From assembly GCA_049324315.1 (NCBI GenBank), contig JBMOKU010000009.1:61720-125719 (forward strand): DNA of 64,000 nt, in the 5' to 3' direction. Position 1 is the first letter of the stretch. The number at the start of each line of letters is the position of its first letter. A program made the translations under genes and the position numbers. Below are positions 33,958 to 42,539 of this stretch, one piece after another. Source of the DNA: JBMOKU01 sp049324315 (GTDB lineage Bacteria > Bacillota > Clostridia > Peptostreptococcales > Thermotaleaceae). A model generated the notes under the pieces. That model ran no database searches. It was given only the letters and a program-made list of their open reading frames with translations, and was not told the DNA's origin.

Positions 33958-34818
33958 CTATAAGTATCGCATTTCGGCTCTGTCTTTAAAAGTAAGAAAT
34001 TCTCCAGGGGCCAATATTCTTGCTCTTTCATTCCCATTTTTAACCTTATCAAAGACGTCGTTTGGATCCCCACAGTGTGCAGGCTTACCAGGTGCATCAT
34101 AGGTACCGTAATGAATAGGAACCAAAAGTGCTTCAGGCATTGAATTGGCTAGAACTATTGCTCCTGGATGGTTAAGATGAAATGGATCAAGTGAAACATC
34201 CAGAGCTAAAAGGTCTATATCACGAACCATTAAATGCTCCTCCATAAGTCTAGTATCCCCCGGGAAAAAACAACGGACGTCCGGTGTTGTTACAATAAAG
34301 CCACAACAGTCTCCACTGCGAAAGGGCTTACCACAGCGCTGAGGGTCCTGAAGCTGCCATGGATGATCTGCAGGCGTTATTTCAATGGTAACGTCATCAA
34401 TTTTAAAGATATCTCCAGTGCGGCAAGTTTCAATGTTTCTAGGATTTACTCCAATCTGTGCAAGGCGGTTAAACACTGTATGCGGCCCAATGAATCTTGG
34501 ATTTAGCTGCGCAAGAACTTGAGCAGTAATTTGACCTAAATGATCATGATCCGGATGCGTATATAATACTGCATCAACTTTAGGTATATCTGTAGACTTA
34601 ATGGGATAGGAAATGCTCATTTTTAAACCTGCTTCGCTTAAATCCTCTTGATCAGGGCTTGTCATTAGGACAGGATCAATTAAAATGACCGTACCCCGTG
34701 CATTTATCAAAAATCCTGCACTAGCGAGCCATGCAATAGATGTATTATCGGATACCTTAAAAGCTTCTTCTGTAATCTGAACGGGTTCCTTAGCCCTTAC
34801 AAATTTCATTTGTGACAT
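33958..34818 (-). CDS. Metallo-beta-lactamase-fold hydrolase, UlaG-like
   Basis: A 286-residue cytoplasmic protein. Metal-binding motifs of the fold are present: THPDHDH (H-x-D-x-D-H variant), 'FPGDTRL' and 'VPIHYGTYD', with 'WLASAGFLINARGTVILIDPVL' at the start. UlaG-type members open L-ascorbate-6-phosphate lactone, but no ascorbate PTS genes are nearby, so the substrate is open. GGGGG lies upstream of ATG on the minus strand. Probably monocistronic. Confidence 0.82.
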   Translation of the reverse strand: MSQMKFVRAKEPVQITEEAFKVSDNTSIAWLASAGFLINARGTVILIDPVLMTSPDQEDLSEAGLKMSISYPIKSTDIPKVDAVLYTHPDHDHLGQITAQVLAQLNPRFIGPHTVFNRLAQIGVNPRNIETCRTGDIFKIDDVTIEITPADHPWQLQDPQRCGKPFRSGDCCGFIVTTPDVRCFFPGDTRLMEEHLMVRDIDLLALDVSLDPFHLNHPGAIVLANSMPEALLVPIHYGTYDAPGKPAHCGDPNDVFDKVKNGNERARILAPGEFLTFKDRAEMRYL

Positions 34819-34920
34819 ATGGATTCCCCCTTAATAAAATTTGACACAGTACAATGTTAAGATGGCTTTATGGATTTTTGGCGTGTAACCATTGCATTAT
34901 CTATCTTTATTTAATAAAAA

Positions 34921-34952
34921 GCCTATGAGTAACCACTAATTTACTCATAGGC
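34921..34952 (-). terminator. Terminator of padR
   Basis: GCCTATGAGTAA / TTACTCATAGGC perfect 12-base arms with an 8-base loop; on the minus strand TTTTTATT follows. Confidence 0.88.
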
Positions 34953-35025
34953 TCAGACCTATCAATACATCAAAACTCTATAATAAAAAAATCTATTTAC
35001 ACAAAATTATCTACGGTATGTTTAA

Positions 35026-35574
35026 CTATTGACTTTTAGCCTTTTTACAATAAGAAATACACTCATCAATCCAACTTATGGTATTTTCTTCACGCATAAT
35101 AGCTCCCTTTAATACAATAAAATCTCCAAATCGATCTGAGTCATGTTTAGGAACTTCGGGATATTGTTCGAAAGTTTTTTTCAATGTATTTAACCGCTTC
35201 ATATGTTGCATTCTTTGACTTTCTAATAAATGTATTCTGGAGTCTAAATCTAAATTGTTTGAAAAGTACATACGAAGACGAAAGATATCTTTTGGAGTTC
35301 GTTGAATTTTTTCGTCTTTATGTAACCATTTGAGAAGATCAGTACGTCCTTCTTCTGTGATGGAATAGCGTTTGGATTCAAGAATATCACCACTAATTTC
35401 AATATTGAAAGTAACTAAGCCCTCATCAGCTAACTTCTTTAATTCAGGATATATTTGACTATGATTTGCATACCAAAATTCAGCAAGCTCATAATTAAAT
35501 TCTTTACCAATTTCATATCCGGTCATTGGGCGTTTATTTAGAAGTCCTAAAATTGCGTATTTTAATGGTCTCAT
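35026..35574 (-). CDS. PadR-family transcriptional regulator
   Basis: A 182-residue regulator: N-terminal PadR winged helix (MRPLKYAILGLLNKRPMTGYEI, then 'FWYANHSQIYPELKKLADEGLV') and a C-terminal dimerisation helix domain (Vir_C-like, about residues 95-175). It belongs to the larger PadR subgroup that includes the phenolic-acid sensor PadR. It is divergent from the transporter and enoate-reductase genes, and the intervening region has an ATGT-N8-ACAT palindrome, the known PadR operator pattern. Its own promoter is visible on the minus strand (TTGACA near 35637, TATAGT 16 bases on). The ligand is probably an aromatic acid (inference). Confidence 0.93.
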   Translation of the reverse strand: MRPLKYAILGLLNKRPMTGYEIGKEFNYELAEFWYANHSQIYPELKKLADEGLVTFNIEISGDILESKRYSITEEGRTDLLKWLHKDEKIQRTPKDIFRLRMYFSNNLDLDSRIHLLESQRMQHMKRLNTLKKTFEQYPEVPKHDSDRFGDFIVLKGAIMREENTISWIDECISYCKKAKSQ

Positions 35575-35683
35575 ATATCTCTTCCTTTAATGCATCTTTG
35601 TTTATGAAATAACTATATCACATCTAAATATATTGTCAATATTCCTCAGATGAACTTATAAATTCATATATGTTATAATTTAT

Positions 35684-35735
35684 ATATATCTATAAACATG
35701 TCGATGTTGACATGTTTATAGATATATGATATAAA
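35684..35735 (+). promoter_or_regulatory. PadR operator and transporter promoter
   Basis: A perfect palindrome with two 19-base arms (ATATATCTATAAACATGTC and complement, 35684-35727, 6-base spacer) contains ATGT-N8-ACAT, the PadR binding pattern. A good promoter overlaps it: TTGACA at 35707-35712, 17 bases, TATAAA at 35730-35735. PadR bound here would block RNA polymerase at the transporter operon. Confidence 0.85.
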
Positions 35736-35773
35736 CAATATTGTTATATTAATATCAATATGGGAGGGTTTAT

Positions 35774-37009
35774 ATGAACTACACAAGAAAAAGATGGTTA
35801 GTATTAATAGCCAGCTGCTTTATCAATCTTTGTATCGGTTCTTTATACGCGTGGAGCGTATTGGCAGGACCGATGGCTGAATATTTAAGTCAGCTAAACG
35901 GGGTAACTTTAACGCCAAGAGACTTATCCATTGTATTTGTAATCGCTAACTCTGTTGGTCCAATTACAATGATATCCGGTGGTAAAATTAACGACACATT
36001 AGGACCCAAATTAGTTGTTTTTATCGGTGGTTTAATGTTCGGTGGCGGGATGTTCCTTTCTGGATTTGCTCAAAGTGTCGGTTTCCTGATTTTTTCATAT
36101 AGTATTCTTCTAGGTTTAGGACTGGGAATGGTATATGGTGCAACAATCAGTACATCAATCAAATTTTTCCCTGACAAAAGAGGTTTTGTTGGTGGATTGA
36201 CAACTGCAACATTTGGTATCAGTTCTGTTATTATCCCACCAATTGCAGCTATGATTATTTCATCAACTGGTCCAACCGCAGCATTTAAAATTATTGGTGC
36301 AGTATTTGCAGTTATTGTATGTGTAAGTGCATTCTTTATGGAGAAATGTCCAGCGGACTTCGTGCCAGATGGTTGGACACCACATGCTAAAACTAACGGT
36401 AAAGCTATTATCAATAAAGACTGGAAAGCCATGTTACAAACACCAATCTTCTATGTGATGATTATCTTATTGACTTGTGGTGCATTTGCTGGATTAATGT
36501 TTATTCCATTAGCTTCTCCATTAGCACAAAACATGGTTGGCATGTCAACAACAGCAGCGACAGCAGCCGTATCAACTTTGGCTTTATTTAATGTATTAGG
36601 TCGAGTATTAGCAGGTAGTATTTCTGACAAGATTGGACGAGTGAATACTTTAGCTTTAGCATGTATCTTATCAATAACTGGCCTTACTATGTTATACATG
36701 ACTAAAGAAGGTGACACAACCTTATTCTATGTAGCCATTTCTATTATCGGTATTTGTTTTGGAGCTTTCATGGGTGTATTCCCTGGATTTACAGCAGATC
36801 AATTTGGTCCTAAGAATAACAGTGTGAATTATGGCATCATGTTTACAGGATTTGCTATTGCAGGCTATGTAGGGCCTACAATTTTAAATAAAATTTACGC
36901 TGCAAACGGCAGCTATCAAAATGCATTCTTAATTGCCATTGGGTTTGCACTATTGGGACTTGGATTAACATTTATTTATCGTGTGGCTAATCGAAAAATT
37001 GCAAACTAA
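35774..37009 (+). CDS. OFA-family MFS antiporter (oxalate/formate antiporter-like)
   Basis: A 411-residue protein with twelve membrane helices. The start 'WLVLIASCFINLCIGSLYAWSVLAGPM' and 'LGLGLGMVYGATISTSIKFFPDKRGFVGGL' are signatures of the oxalate/formate antiporter (OFA) family in the major facilitator superfamily. Members exchange or import small carboxylates. It shares an operon with the enoate-reductase-like gene 31 bases downstream, under PadR control, so an unsaturated or aromatic carboxylate is the likely substrate (inference). Paralogous to the transporter at 46143-47381. GGGAGGG precedes ATG. Confidence 0.93.
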   Translation: MNYTRKRWLVLIASCFINLCIGSLYAWSVLAGPMAEYLSQLNGVTLTPRDLSIVFVIANSVGPITMISGGKINDTLGPKLVVFIGGLMFGGGMFLSGFAQSVGFLIFSYSILLGLGLGMVYGATISTSIKFFPDKRGFVGGLTTATFGISSVIIPPIAAMIISSTGPTAAFKIIGAVFAVIVCVSAFFMEKCPADFVPDGWTPHAKTNGKAIINKDWKAMLQTPIFYVMIILLTCGAFAGLMFIPLASPLAQNMVGMSTTAATAAVSTLALFNVLGRVLAGSISDKIGRVNTLALACILSITGLTMLYMTKEGDTTLFYVAISIIGICFGAFMGVFPGFTADQFGPKNNSVNYGIMFTGFAIAGYVGPTILNKIYAANGSYQNAFLIAIGFALLGLGLTFIYRVANRKIAN

Positions 37010-37040
37010 AAAATATACTTAATTTAAAATGGAGGAAAAA

Positions 37041-38990
37041 ATGGAAAGAAAATATCCGAATTTATGTAAGCCTATAAAAATTGGAAATGTATATTTTAGA
37101 AATAGAATGTTTGGCGCTCCAATGGGTGGTACAGATATTACAGCTGATTGTACCATTGGACCTAAATCAACAGCTTTTTATGAATTAAGAGCTAAAGGTG
37201 GTGCGGCTAATGTAACAGTAAGTGAGTTGGTTGTACATCCTAAGACAGAAGCATCACATATGTATCACTTAGATTTACAAACAGTTAATTCACTGGCAAG
37301 TTTTACTTATACAGCTGATGCAATTAGAAGACACGGTGCTATTGCTAGCGTAGAATTATCTCATTCCGGACAATATGCAGGAACTTATTTAGTAGATAAA
37401 GACAAAAAACAAAACATGGCTCAATGGGGTCCAAGCCCGGGTATGAGACCTGATGGTCGTGAAGTTAAAGAACTCACTGAAGAACTTATTCAAGAGATTG
37501 TGGAAGCTTATGGAGAAAAAGCAGCATTAGCCAAAAAAGCCGGTTTTGAAATGGTCATGGTACATGGTGGTCATGGATGGCTAATTAATCAGTTTTTATC
37601 ACCTTATTTCAATAAGAGAACGGATAAGTATGGCGGTTCTTTAGAAAACAGAGTACGTTTTGCAAGTGAAGTACTAGATAGTATTAGAAAAGCAGTAGGG
37701 CCGGGATTTCCTATTGAATTTAGAATGAGTGGCTCTGAATTGTTTGAAGGTGGATATGATCTTGCCGAAGGTGTTGAAATTGCAAGACTATTAGAAGATA
37801 AAATTGATTTATTACATGTTTCTGCTGGTACATATCAACGTGGATTTGGTATTACCCATCCATCTATGTTTCTACCACACGGTCCGAATGTATACTTGGC
37901 AGAAGAAATCAAAAAGCATGTAAATATTCCGGTGGCAACAGTTGGTGCATTAAACGACCCTGAAATGATGGAAGAAATCATCGCATCAGGAAAAGCTGAC
38001 GTGGTAGAGATGGCAAGAGCTTTACTGGCAGATCCTGAACTACCAAAAAAAGTAGCAATGAACAAAGATGAACACATCATACATTGTTTACGTTGTTACA
38101 CTTGTATGGCTGAAAGAGCTGAAACTTCAACTAGACGTTGTACAGTTAATCCATTAATTGGTCGTGAAATCGATGGTCTTGAAATCTTAAAGGCATCTAA
38201 GAAGAAGAAAGTTTTAGTAGTAGGTGCCGGTCCTGGTGGACTTCAAGCGGCATTAACAGCGGCAAGAAGAGGTCATGAAGTTGTTATATGTGAAAAGAGT
38301 GATGAAATAGGTGGTATTTTAGTAGGTGAACAAGCTATACCGTTTAAATATGAAATGTATAAGTTAGGTGTTACATTAGGTAAATTAGCTGAAGATGAAG
38401 GCGTTGAAATACGTCTAAGCACAATGGTTGATAAAGCATATGCAGAGAAAGAAAATGCAGATGTTGTTATCGTTGCAGCTGGCTCTGAACCATTCTTACC
38501 ACCGATTGAAGGTTTAGATCAAGACAATGTCATTGTTGTAAATGAATATCACCATAAGGTAGACCAAGTTCAAGATCAAGTAGTTGTTCTTGGCGGTGGT
38601 TTAGCTGGTTGCGAGATTGCTATCCACTTTGCCAGAGAAGGAAAATCAGTAAAATTAGTTGAGATGAACGACGCATTAGCGCCTGATGCTAATATTCGTC
38701 ATAGACCTTTATTGCTGCAAGAAATCGAAAAGAGCGGTATTGAAGTCTATAAAAACCACAAAGGTATTAAAGTGACCGAAGACGGAGTACTATGTACAAA
38801 CCAAGCAGGTGAAGAAGTACTAATTGAAGGTAAAACTGTCCTTTGTGCCTTAGGTCAAAAAGCAAGAAGAGATGTAGTTGATCAATTAATTGATGCTGCA
38901 CCAATTGTTATGACCATTGGTGATTGTGCTAAAGTATCAACGATTACAACCGCTATTTATCAAGGGCACCATGCAGGTATGGATGTATAG
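37041..38990 (+). CDS. NADH:flavin oxidoreductase / enoate reductase-like flavoprotein
   Basis: A 649-residue enzyme of the 2,4-dienoyl-CoA reductase/enoate reductase family. The N-terminal old-yellow-enzyme TIM barrel (to about 370) binds FMN, with 'HGGHGWLINQFLSPYFNKRTDKYGGSLENR' carrying the active-site His pair. A 4Fe-4S motif follows (CLRCYTCMAER...RRCTVNP), then an FAD/NAD(P) domain with GAGPGGLQAA (about 395) and GGGLAGCE (about 505). It would reduce an activated C=C bond such as cinnamate, hydroxycinnamate or enoate. The ATG at 37041 follows GGAGG; the ATG at 37029 contains that site. PadR control favours a phenolic or arylacrylate substrate (inference). Confidence 0.9.
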   Translation: MERKYPNLCKPIKIGNVYFRNRMFGAPMGGTDITADCTIGPKSTAFYELRAKGGAANVTVSELVVHPKTEASHMYHLDLQTVNSLASFTYTADAIRRHGAIASVELSHSGQYAGTYLVDKDKKQNMAQWGPSPGMRPDGREVKELTEELIQEIVEAYGEKAALAKKAGFEMVMVHGGHGWLINQFLSPYFNKRTDKYGGSLENRVRFASEVLDSIRKAVGPGFPIEFRMSGSELFEGGYDLAEGVEIARLLEDKIDLLHVSAGTYQRGFGITHPSMFLPHGPNVYLAEEIKKHVNIPVATVGALNDPEMMEEIIASGKADVVEMARALLADPELPKKVAMNKDEHIIHCLRCYTCMAERAETSTRRCTVNPLIGREIDGLEILKASKKKKVLVVGAGPGGLQAALTAARRGHEVVICEKSDEIGGILVGEQAIPFKYEMYKLGVTLGKLAEDEGVEIRLSTMVDKAYAEKENADVVIVAAGSEPFLPPIEGLDQDNVIVVNEYHHKVDQVQDQVVVLGGGLAGCEIAIHFAREGKSVKLVEMNDALAPDANIRHRPLLLQEIEKSGIEVYKNHKGIKVTEDGVLCTNQAGEEVLIEGKTVLCALGQKARRDVVDQLIDAAPIVMTIGDCAKVSTITTAIYQGHHAGMDV

Positions 38991-39027
38991 TATTGCTATA
39001 AGTAATAATTTAGTATAACAAAACCTT

Positions 39028-39085
39028 AACATATGAAAGTAGAAGAACAAGATTAAACAATCTTGTTCTTCTACTTTCATATGTT
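39028..39085. terminator. Long bidirectional terminator hairpin beside a LysM-tail fragment
   Basis: Perfect 27-base arms (AACATATGAAAGTAGAAGAA... and complement) around a 4-base loop. It ends the PadR-controlled operon and would also follow the LysM-tail fragment on the minus strand. The inner stem resembles that at 19104-19147. Confidence 0.85.
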
Positions 39086-39154
39086 ATTTGGAATGAGAAG
39101 CTTCTGACCCACATAAATCATATTCGGATTAGTACTACTATTTTCCCTCATTAA
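39077..39154 (-). pseudogene. LysM-tail fragment, longest 3'-end copy
   Basis: The minus-strand frame LMRENSSTNPNMIYVGQKLL then IPNNI-stop matches the intact LysM end (LMKENSITDPNMIYVGQKLL). Upstream of it the homology stops and the open frame continues into unrelated sequence. There is no transpeptidase domain. Confidence 0.8.
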
Positions 39155-39200
39155 CAGGAAAAGAATGGATTCGGGATTGGCTAGGGTGAACAGTATTAAA

Positions 39201-39230
39201 AAAGACATTTGTCCAATGACAAATGTCTTT
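39201..39230. terminator. Perfect hairpin upstream of helD
   Basis: AAAGACATTTGT / ACAAATGTCTTT with a 6-base loop and A/T runs on both sides. It may be a terminator or an operator for helD; the nearest gene end is the fragment above. Confidence 0.55.
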
Positions 39231-39389
39231 AATATTGACATACGAAAATAGAAGTAGTAAAATAAGTTTGATGCCACTTTTGCAGAAATTGAATATAATA
39301 TCCCTAATTATATTATACACTTTTATAAAAACAATGTCAACGGGTTTTTGAGAATAATCTCACTGAATTATTTATTATAAGGAGGCGAT

Positions 39390-41642
39390 ATGATGAACAG
39401 GGACGACTATGAATGGAAACTTGAAAATGAATGGCTGCGAGATGTGCTTGAAGAAGCTCAAAAACAGTTTAATGAAAATCGTGATTTAAAAGAAAGATTT
39501 AAAAAGGATGCCATTGAAACACAAAAGGAACTATGGCAAGACGTAGGAGCTGTTTCTATAACGAATGGATTGGAGCAGATTGCAGACTTTATGAGCTTTA
39601 TAAGTACCATGAGGATACAGAAGAGAAGCTATGAGCTAGCCAGAAAATTTGAGGAAAAATATGAGAGAATACTTTCATCACCATATTTCGGAAGAATAGA
39701 TTTTCTCGAAAAGAGAGAGGAGAAAGCAGAAAAGTATTATATTGGAATATCAACTCTTGTTAATGATAACTATGATTTCCTCATATACGACTGGAGAGCA
39801 CCGGTTTCTAGCATGTTTTATGATTACGAAATTGGAGAAGCCCATTATATATGCCCAGAAGGAATTATTGATGGGAAACTTACGCTAAAAAGACAGTACA
39901 AAATTAATAATGGTGAAATGGAGTATATGTTTGACAGCAATCTTAAGATAGACGATGAAATGCTTCAAGATATCTTAAGTAAAAGTACGGATAGCAAGAT
40001 GAAGGCTGTAGTAACAACCATTCAAAGAGAACAGAATAAAGTAATTCGTAATGAGGAGTACAAAAATCTGATTGTTCAAGGTCCTGCTGGAAGCGGAAAA
40101 ACCTCTGTTGCGCTTCACAGGATTGCATATCTGTTATATAAGCATCGGGATAAGATAACGGCACAAAATATAGTAATATTCTCCCCAAATGATATTTTTA
40201 ATGATTATATTTCTAATGTATTACCTCAGCTTGGAGAAGATAATATGTGTCAGACAACATTTAAGGAATATATGCATAAGGCTTTAGGCAGTGAACTTAT
40301 GAAGGAAGCCTACTGCGAAATGATGGAATATATTCTGGTCTCAAAAAACAAATTACCCTATCAAAAAAGAATCAGCAACATAAAATTTAAGTCTTCTATG
40401 GAATTTACAGATATATTGAAACGATATGTAACCTACCTTGAAAAAATGGATAGAAATTTTATAGATATCACTTTCAGAGGTAATTTAATAATCTCCTCAA
40501 AGGATTTAACAGAGCTGTTTTTTCTGGATTATGTACAGCTTCCACTGAAAAGAAGACTTCAGAAGATAAGAGAAAGAATTTTGTTTCTTATGGAACCTTA
40601 TGAAAAATATCGAGTAGAAGAAGTCGCTGAAGAACTTGAGGATTCCGGCGATTATATAAATAAAGTGGAAATTATGGAGCGCGGTATGGCTGCTGTAAAG
40701 AAGGAAATGAAGGACATGTATGATGAAATCAATAGAATGACAGCGTTTGATTTAGTGGATATCTATAAGCAGCTTTTTGAGAAACTAGAGCTTTTTTGCA
40801 GAAGTTCAAATACTGAATACAGTGAGAAAAATATCGAGGAAATCAAAAGCTTTACATTAGAGAACCTGAAGTCACAAAAGCTTAATTATGAGGATCAGTC
40901 CCCACTTCTATATCTAAAAGGTGCTCTTGGAGACCTTCCCAAAACTTCAGAAATCAAATATGTCATTATTGATGAGGGTCAAGACTATATGCCGCTGCAG
41001 TATGAAATCTTTTATCAGCTTTTCAAGCATGCGAATATAACCATACTGGGCGATCTTAACCAATCCATTAATCCATTCATGAACCTAGGAGATTATCATA
41101 ATATCTCACATATATTCCCCAAAGATGATACCTGCATTATAAACTTAACCAAAAGCTACAGATCTACAATGGAAATTACTAAGTTTTCAAGAAGGCTGCT
41201 TAAAAAGGAAATTGCTGATGAATGGGTAGGAAGAAGTGGAGATAAGCCTTTGCTCCTTGGTCTTCCAGATGAAGAAGCTATAAAAGGAAGACTTCTTGGA
41301 GATATAAAACTATATAAGGAGAAAGGATACAAATCTATTGGAATCATAACAAGAACTGTAAAGGAAGCGGATGAGGTATACAGTTTCTTAAAAGAAAAGG
41401 TTCATGTTAAAGCCATAATGAAGGATGATGATGAATATGTAAGCGATACCTTGGTGATTCCGGCTTATCTTGCTAAAGGACTAGAATTTGATGTGGTGCT
41501 TATCTATAATGCAGGGAATGAAAATTACTGTTGTGAGGAGGAAAGGCTCCTGCTTTATACCGCCTGTACTAGAGCCCTTCATATTCTATGTATATACTAT
41601 TCCGGGGAGTGTACACCATTGTTGAAGGAAGCAGTATTTTGA
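39390..41642 (+). CDS. helD: HelD-like SF1 helicase, RNA polymerase recycling factor
   Basis: A 750-residue UvrD/Rep-like superfamily 1 ATPase. An N-terminal coiled coil (about residues 5-60) is the arm that enters the RNA polymerase secondary channel in HelD. Walker A is GPAGSGKTS (about 231-239), the DEGQDY motif II is at about 533, and motifs III-VI (GDLNQSINPF, KSYRST, AKGLEFDVVLIYNA, YTACTRALH) follow. The length is close to Bacillus subtilis HelD. It releases stalled RNA polymerase from DNA. GGAGGCG precedes the two possible ATG starts (39390 and 39393). Monocistronic. Confidence 0.92.
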   Translation: MMNRDDYEWKLENEWLRDVLEEAQKQFNENRDLKERFKKDAIETQKELWQDVGAVSITNGLEQIADFMSFISTMRIQKRSYELARKFEEKYERILSSPYFGRIDFLEKREEKAEKYYIGISTLVNDNYDFLIYDWRAPVSSMFYDYEIGEAHYICPEGIIDGKLTLKRQYKINNGEMEYMFDSNLKIDDEMLQDILSKSTDSKMKAVVTTIQREQNKVIRNEEYKNLIVQGPAGSGKTSVALHRIAYLLYKHRDKITAQNIVIFSPNDIFNDYISNVLPQLGEDNMCQTTFKEYMHKALGSELMKEAYCEMMEYILVSKNKLPYQKRISNIKFKSSMEFTDILKRYVTYLEKMDRNFIDITFRGNLIISSKDLTELFFLDYVQLPLKRRLQKIRERILFLMEPYEKYRVEEVAEELEDSGDYINKVEIMERGMAAVKKEMKDMYDEINRMTAFDLVDIYKQLFEKLELFCRSSNTEYSEKNIEEIKSFTLENLKSQKLNYEDQSPLLYLKGALGDLPKTSEIKYVIIDEGQDYMPLQYEIFYQLFKHANITILGDLNQSINPFMNLGDYHNISHIFPKDDTCIINLTKSYRSTMEITKFSRRLLKKEIADEWVGRSGDKPLLLGLPDEEAIKGRLLGDIKLYKEKGYKSIGIITRTVKEADEVYSFLKEKVHVKAIMKDDDEYVSDTLVIPAYLAKGLEFDVVLIYNAGNENYCCEEERLLLYTACTRALHILCIYYSGECTPLLKEAVF

Positions 41643-41663
41643 TGAATGTCTCCGGGGCGGAGT

Positions 41664-41708
41664 AAAAGCAGCAGGGTACATTTGTTTTGAATGTACTCTA
41701 CTGCTTTT
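41664..41708. terminator. Terminator between helD and the L,D-transpeptidase gene
   Basis: AAAAGCAG(c)AG(g)GTACATT pairs with AATGTAC(t)CT(a)CTGCTTTT. It lies between convergent genes. This is the intact parent arrangement of the terminator-plus-LysM-tail fragments seen elsewhere in the window. Confidence 0.85.
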
Positions 41709-41714
41709 ATAGTT

Positions 41715-42428
41715 TTATCCGGGAATGAGAAGCTTTTGCCCTACATAAATCATATTCGGATCTGTGATGCTATTTTCCTTCATAAGAGCTTCATAGCTAA
41801 CCCCTAGTTTTTGAGAAATACCAAACAGCGTATCACCAGGTTGCACAACATAATAACGATCTGTGTTTTGAGAACTGACAATGGTTACCTCCGTGCCGAT
41901 GGGGACAAGGCTGTAGACGTAGTTCACATCCTGATTATACATTCGAATGCAGCCATTGGATACAGCTTTACCAATAGAAGCCGGATTGTTGGTGCCATGA
42001 ATGCCATAGTCTTTATAAAAGCGCATCCATCGGGTTCCAAAGACGCCACCTGGATTGGGGGCTTTCTCTGTGATCTTAAAAGTACCCGTAGGACTAGGTA
42101 TGGCTGGTTTACCAATTGCTACAGGGAAGGTGCGATGAAGCTGATTATCTAGGTAGAGATAGAGCTTTCTTTCAGAAAGATTAATCAAAATCCTTACTTT
42201 CCCGTCAACACCCATAAGGGCAGTATAAGTATTCGGTCCAACAATACCGTCAGCAGTCAAACCCTTGCTGCGTTGAAATCGAATGACAGCTTGACGGGTA
42301 GATTCACCGAATATACCATCTTCTAATCCGGCATCAAAACCTAAAGTATTGAGTCTTTCTTGGACTTCCCGCACATCTTGTCCTCGGTCCCCGAGTTTTA
42401 AAGATCTTGTATATCGAAACATGGACAA
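41715..42428 (-). CDS. L,D-transpeptidase (YkuD) with N-terminal peptidoglycan-binding and C-terminal LysM domains
   Basis: A 237-residue cell-wall enzyme. Order: peptidoglycan-binding domain (residues about 10-70, LGDRGQDVREVQERLNTLGF), YkuD catalytic domain (about 75-185, with IHGTNNPASIGKAVSNGCIR holding the catalytic His and Cys) and a LysM domain (about 192-237, YVVQPGDTLFGISQKLGVSY). It forms 3-3 crosslinks or anchors to peptidoglycan. No signal peptide is visible, as in Bacillus YkuD-type spore proteins, so a sporulation role is possible (inference). It is the intact relative of the fragments at 10329, 22202, 23616, 25640 and 39077. Confidence 0.94.
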   Translation of the reverse strand: MSMFRYTRSLKLGDRGQDVREVQERLNTLGFDAGLEDGIFGESTRQAVIRFQRSKGLTADGIVGPNTYTALMGVDGKVRILINLSERKLYLYLDNQLHRTFPVAIGKPAIPSPTGTFKITEKAPNPGGVFGTRWMRFYKDYGIHGTNNPASIGKAVSNGCIRMYNQDVNYVYSLVPIGTEVTIVSSQNTDRYYVVQPGDTLFGISQKLGVSYEALMKENSITDPNMIYVGQKLLIPG

Positions 42429-42500
42429 TCACCTCAACGTATCAATTTATATCAGCATATGTGAGTGAGAAATAATTGATATTGCGGGAAGATAAATAAA

Positions 42501-42535
42501 AAAGCATTGAAACAGACATCTGTTTTCAATGCTTT
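42501..42535 (-). terminator. Terminator of the Cache-HAMP gene
   Basis: AAAGCATTGAAA / TTTCAATGCTTT around 11 bases, followed by TTTTTATTTAT on the minus strand. Confidence 0.85.
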
Positions 42536-42539
42536 CCGA

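Noticed and set aside
39077..39277. Minus-strand 66-codon frame as an intact LysM protein
   Set aside because: Only the last 25 codons match LysM; the start is unrelated and lacks a ribosome binding site, so it is a fragment.
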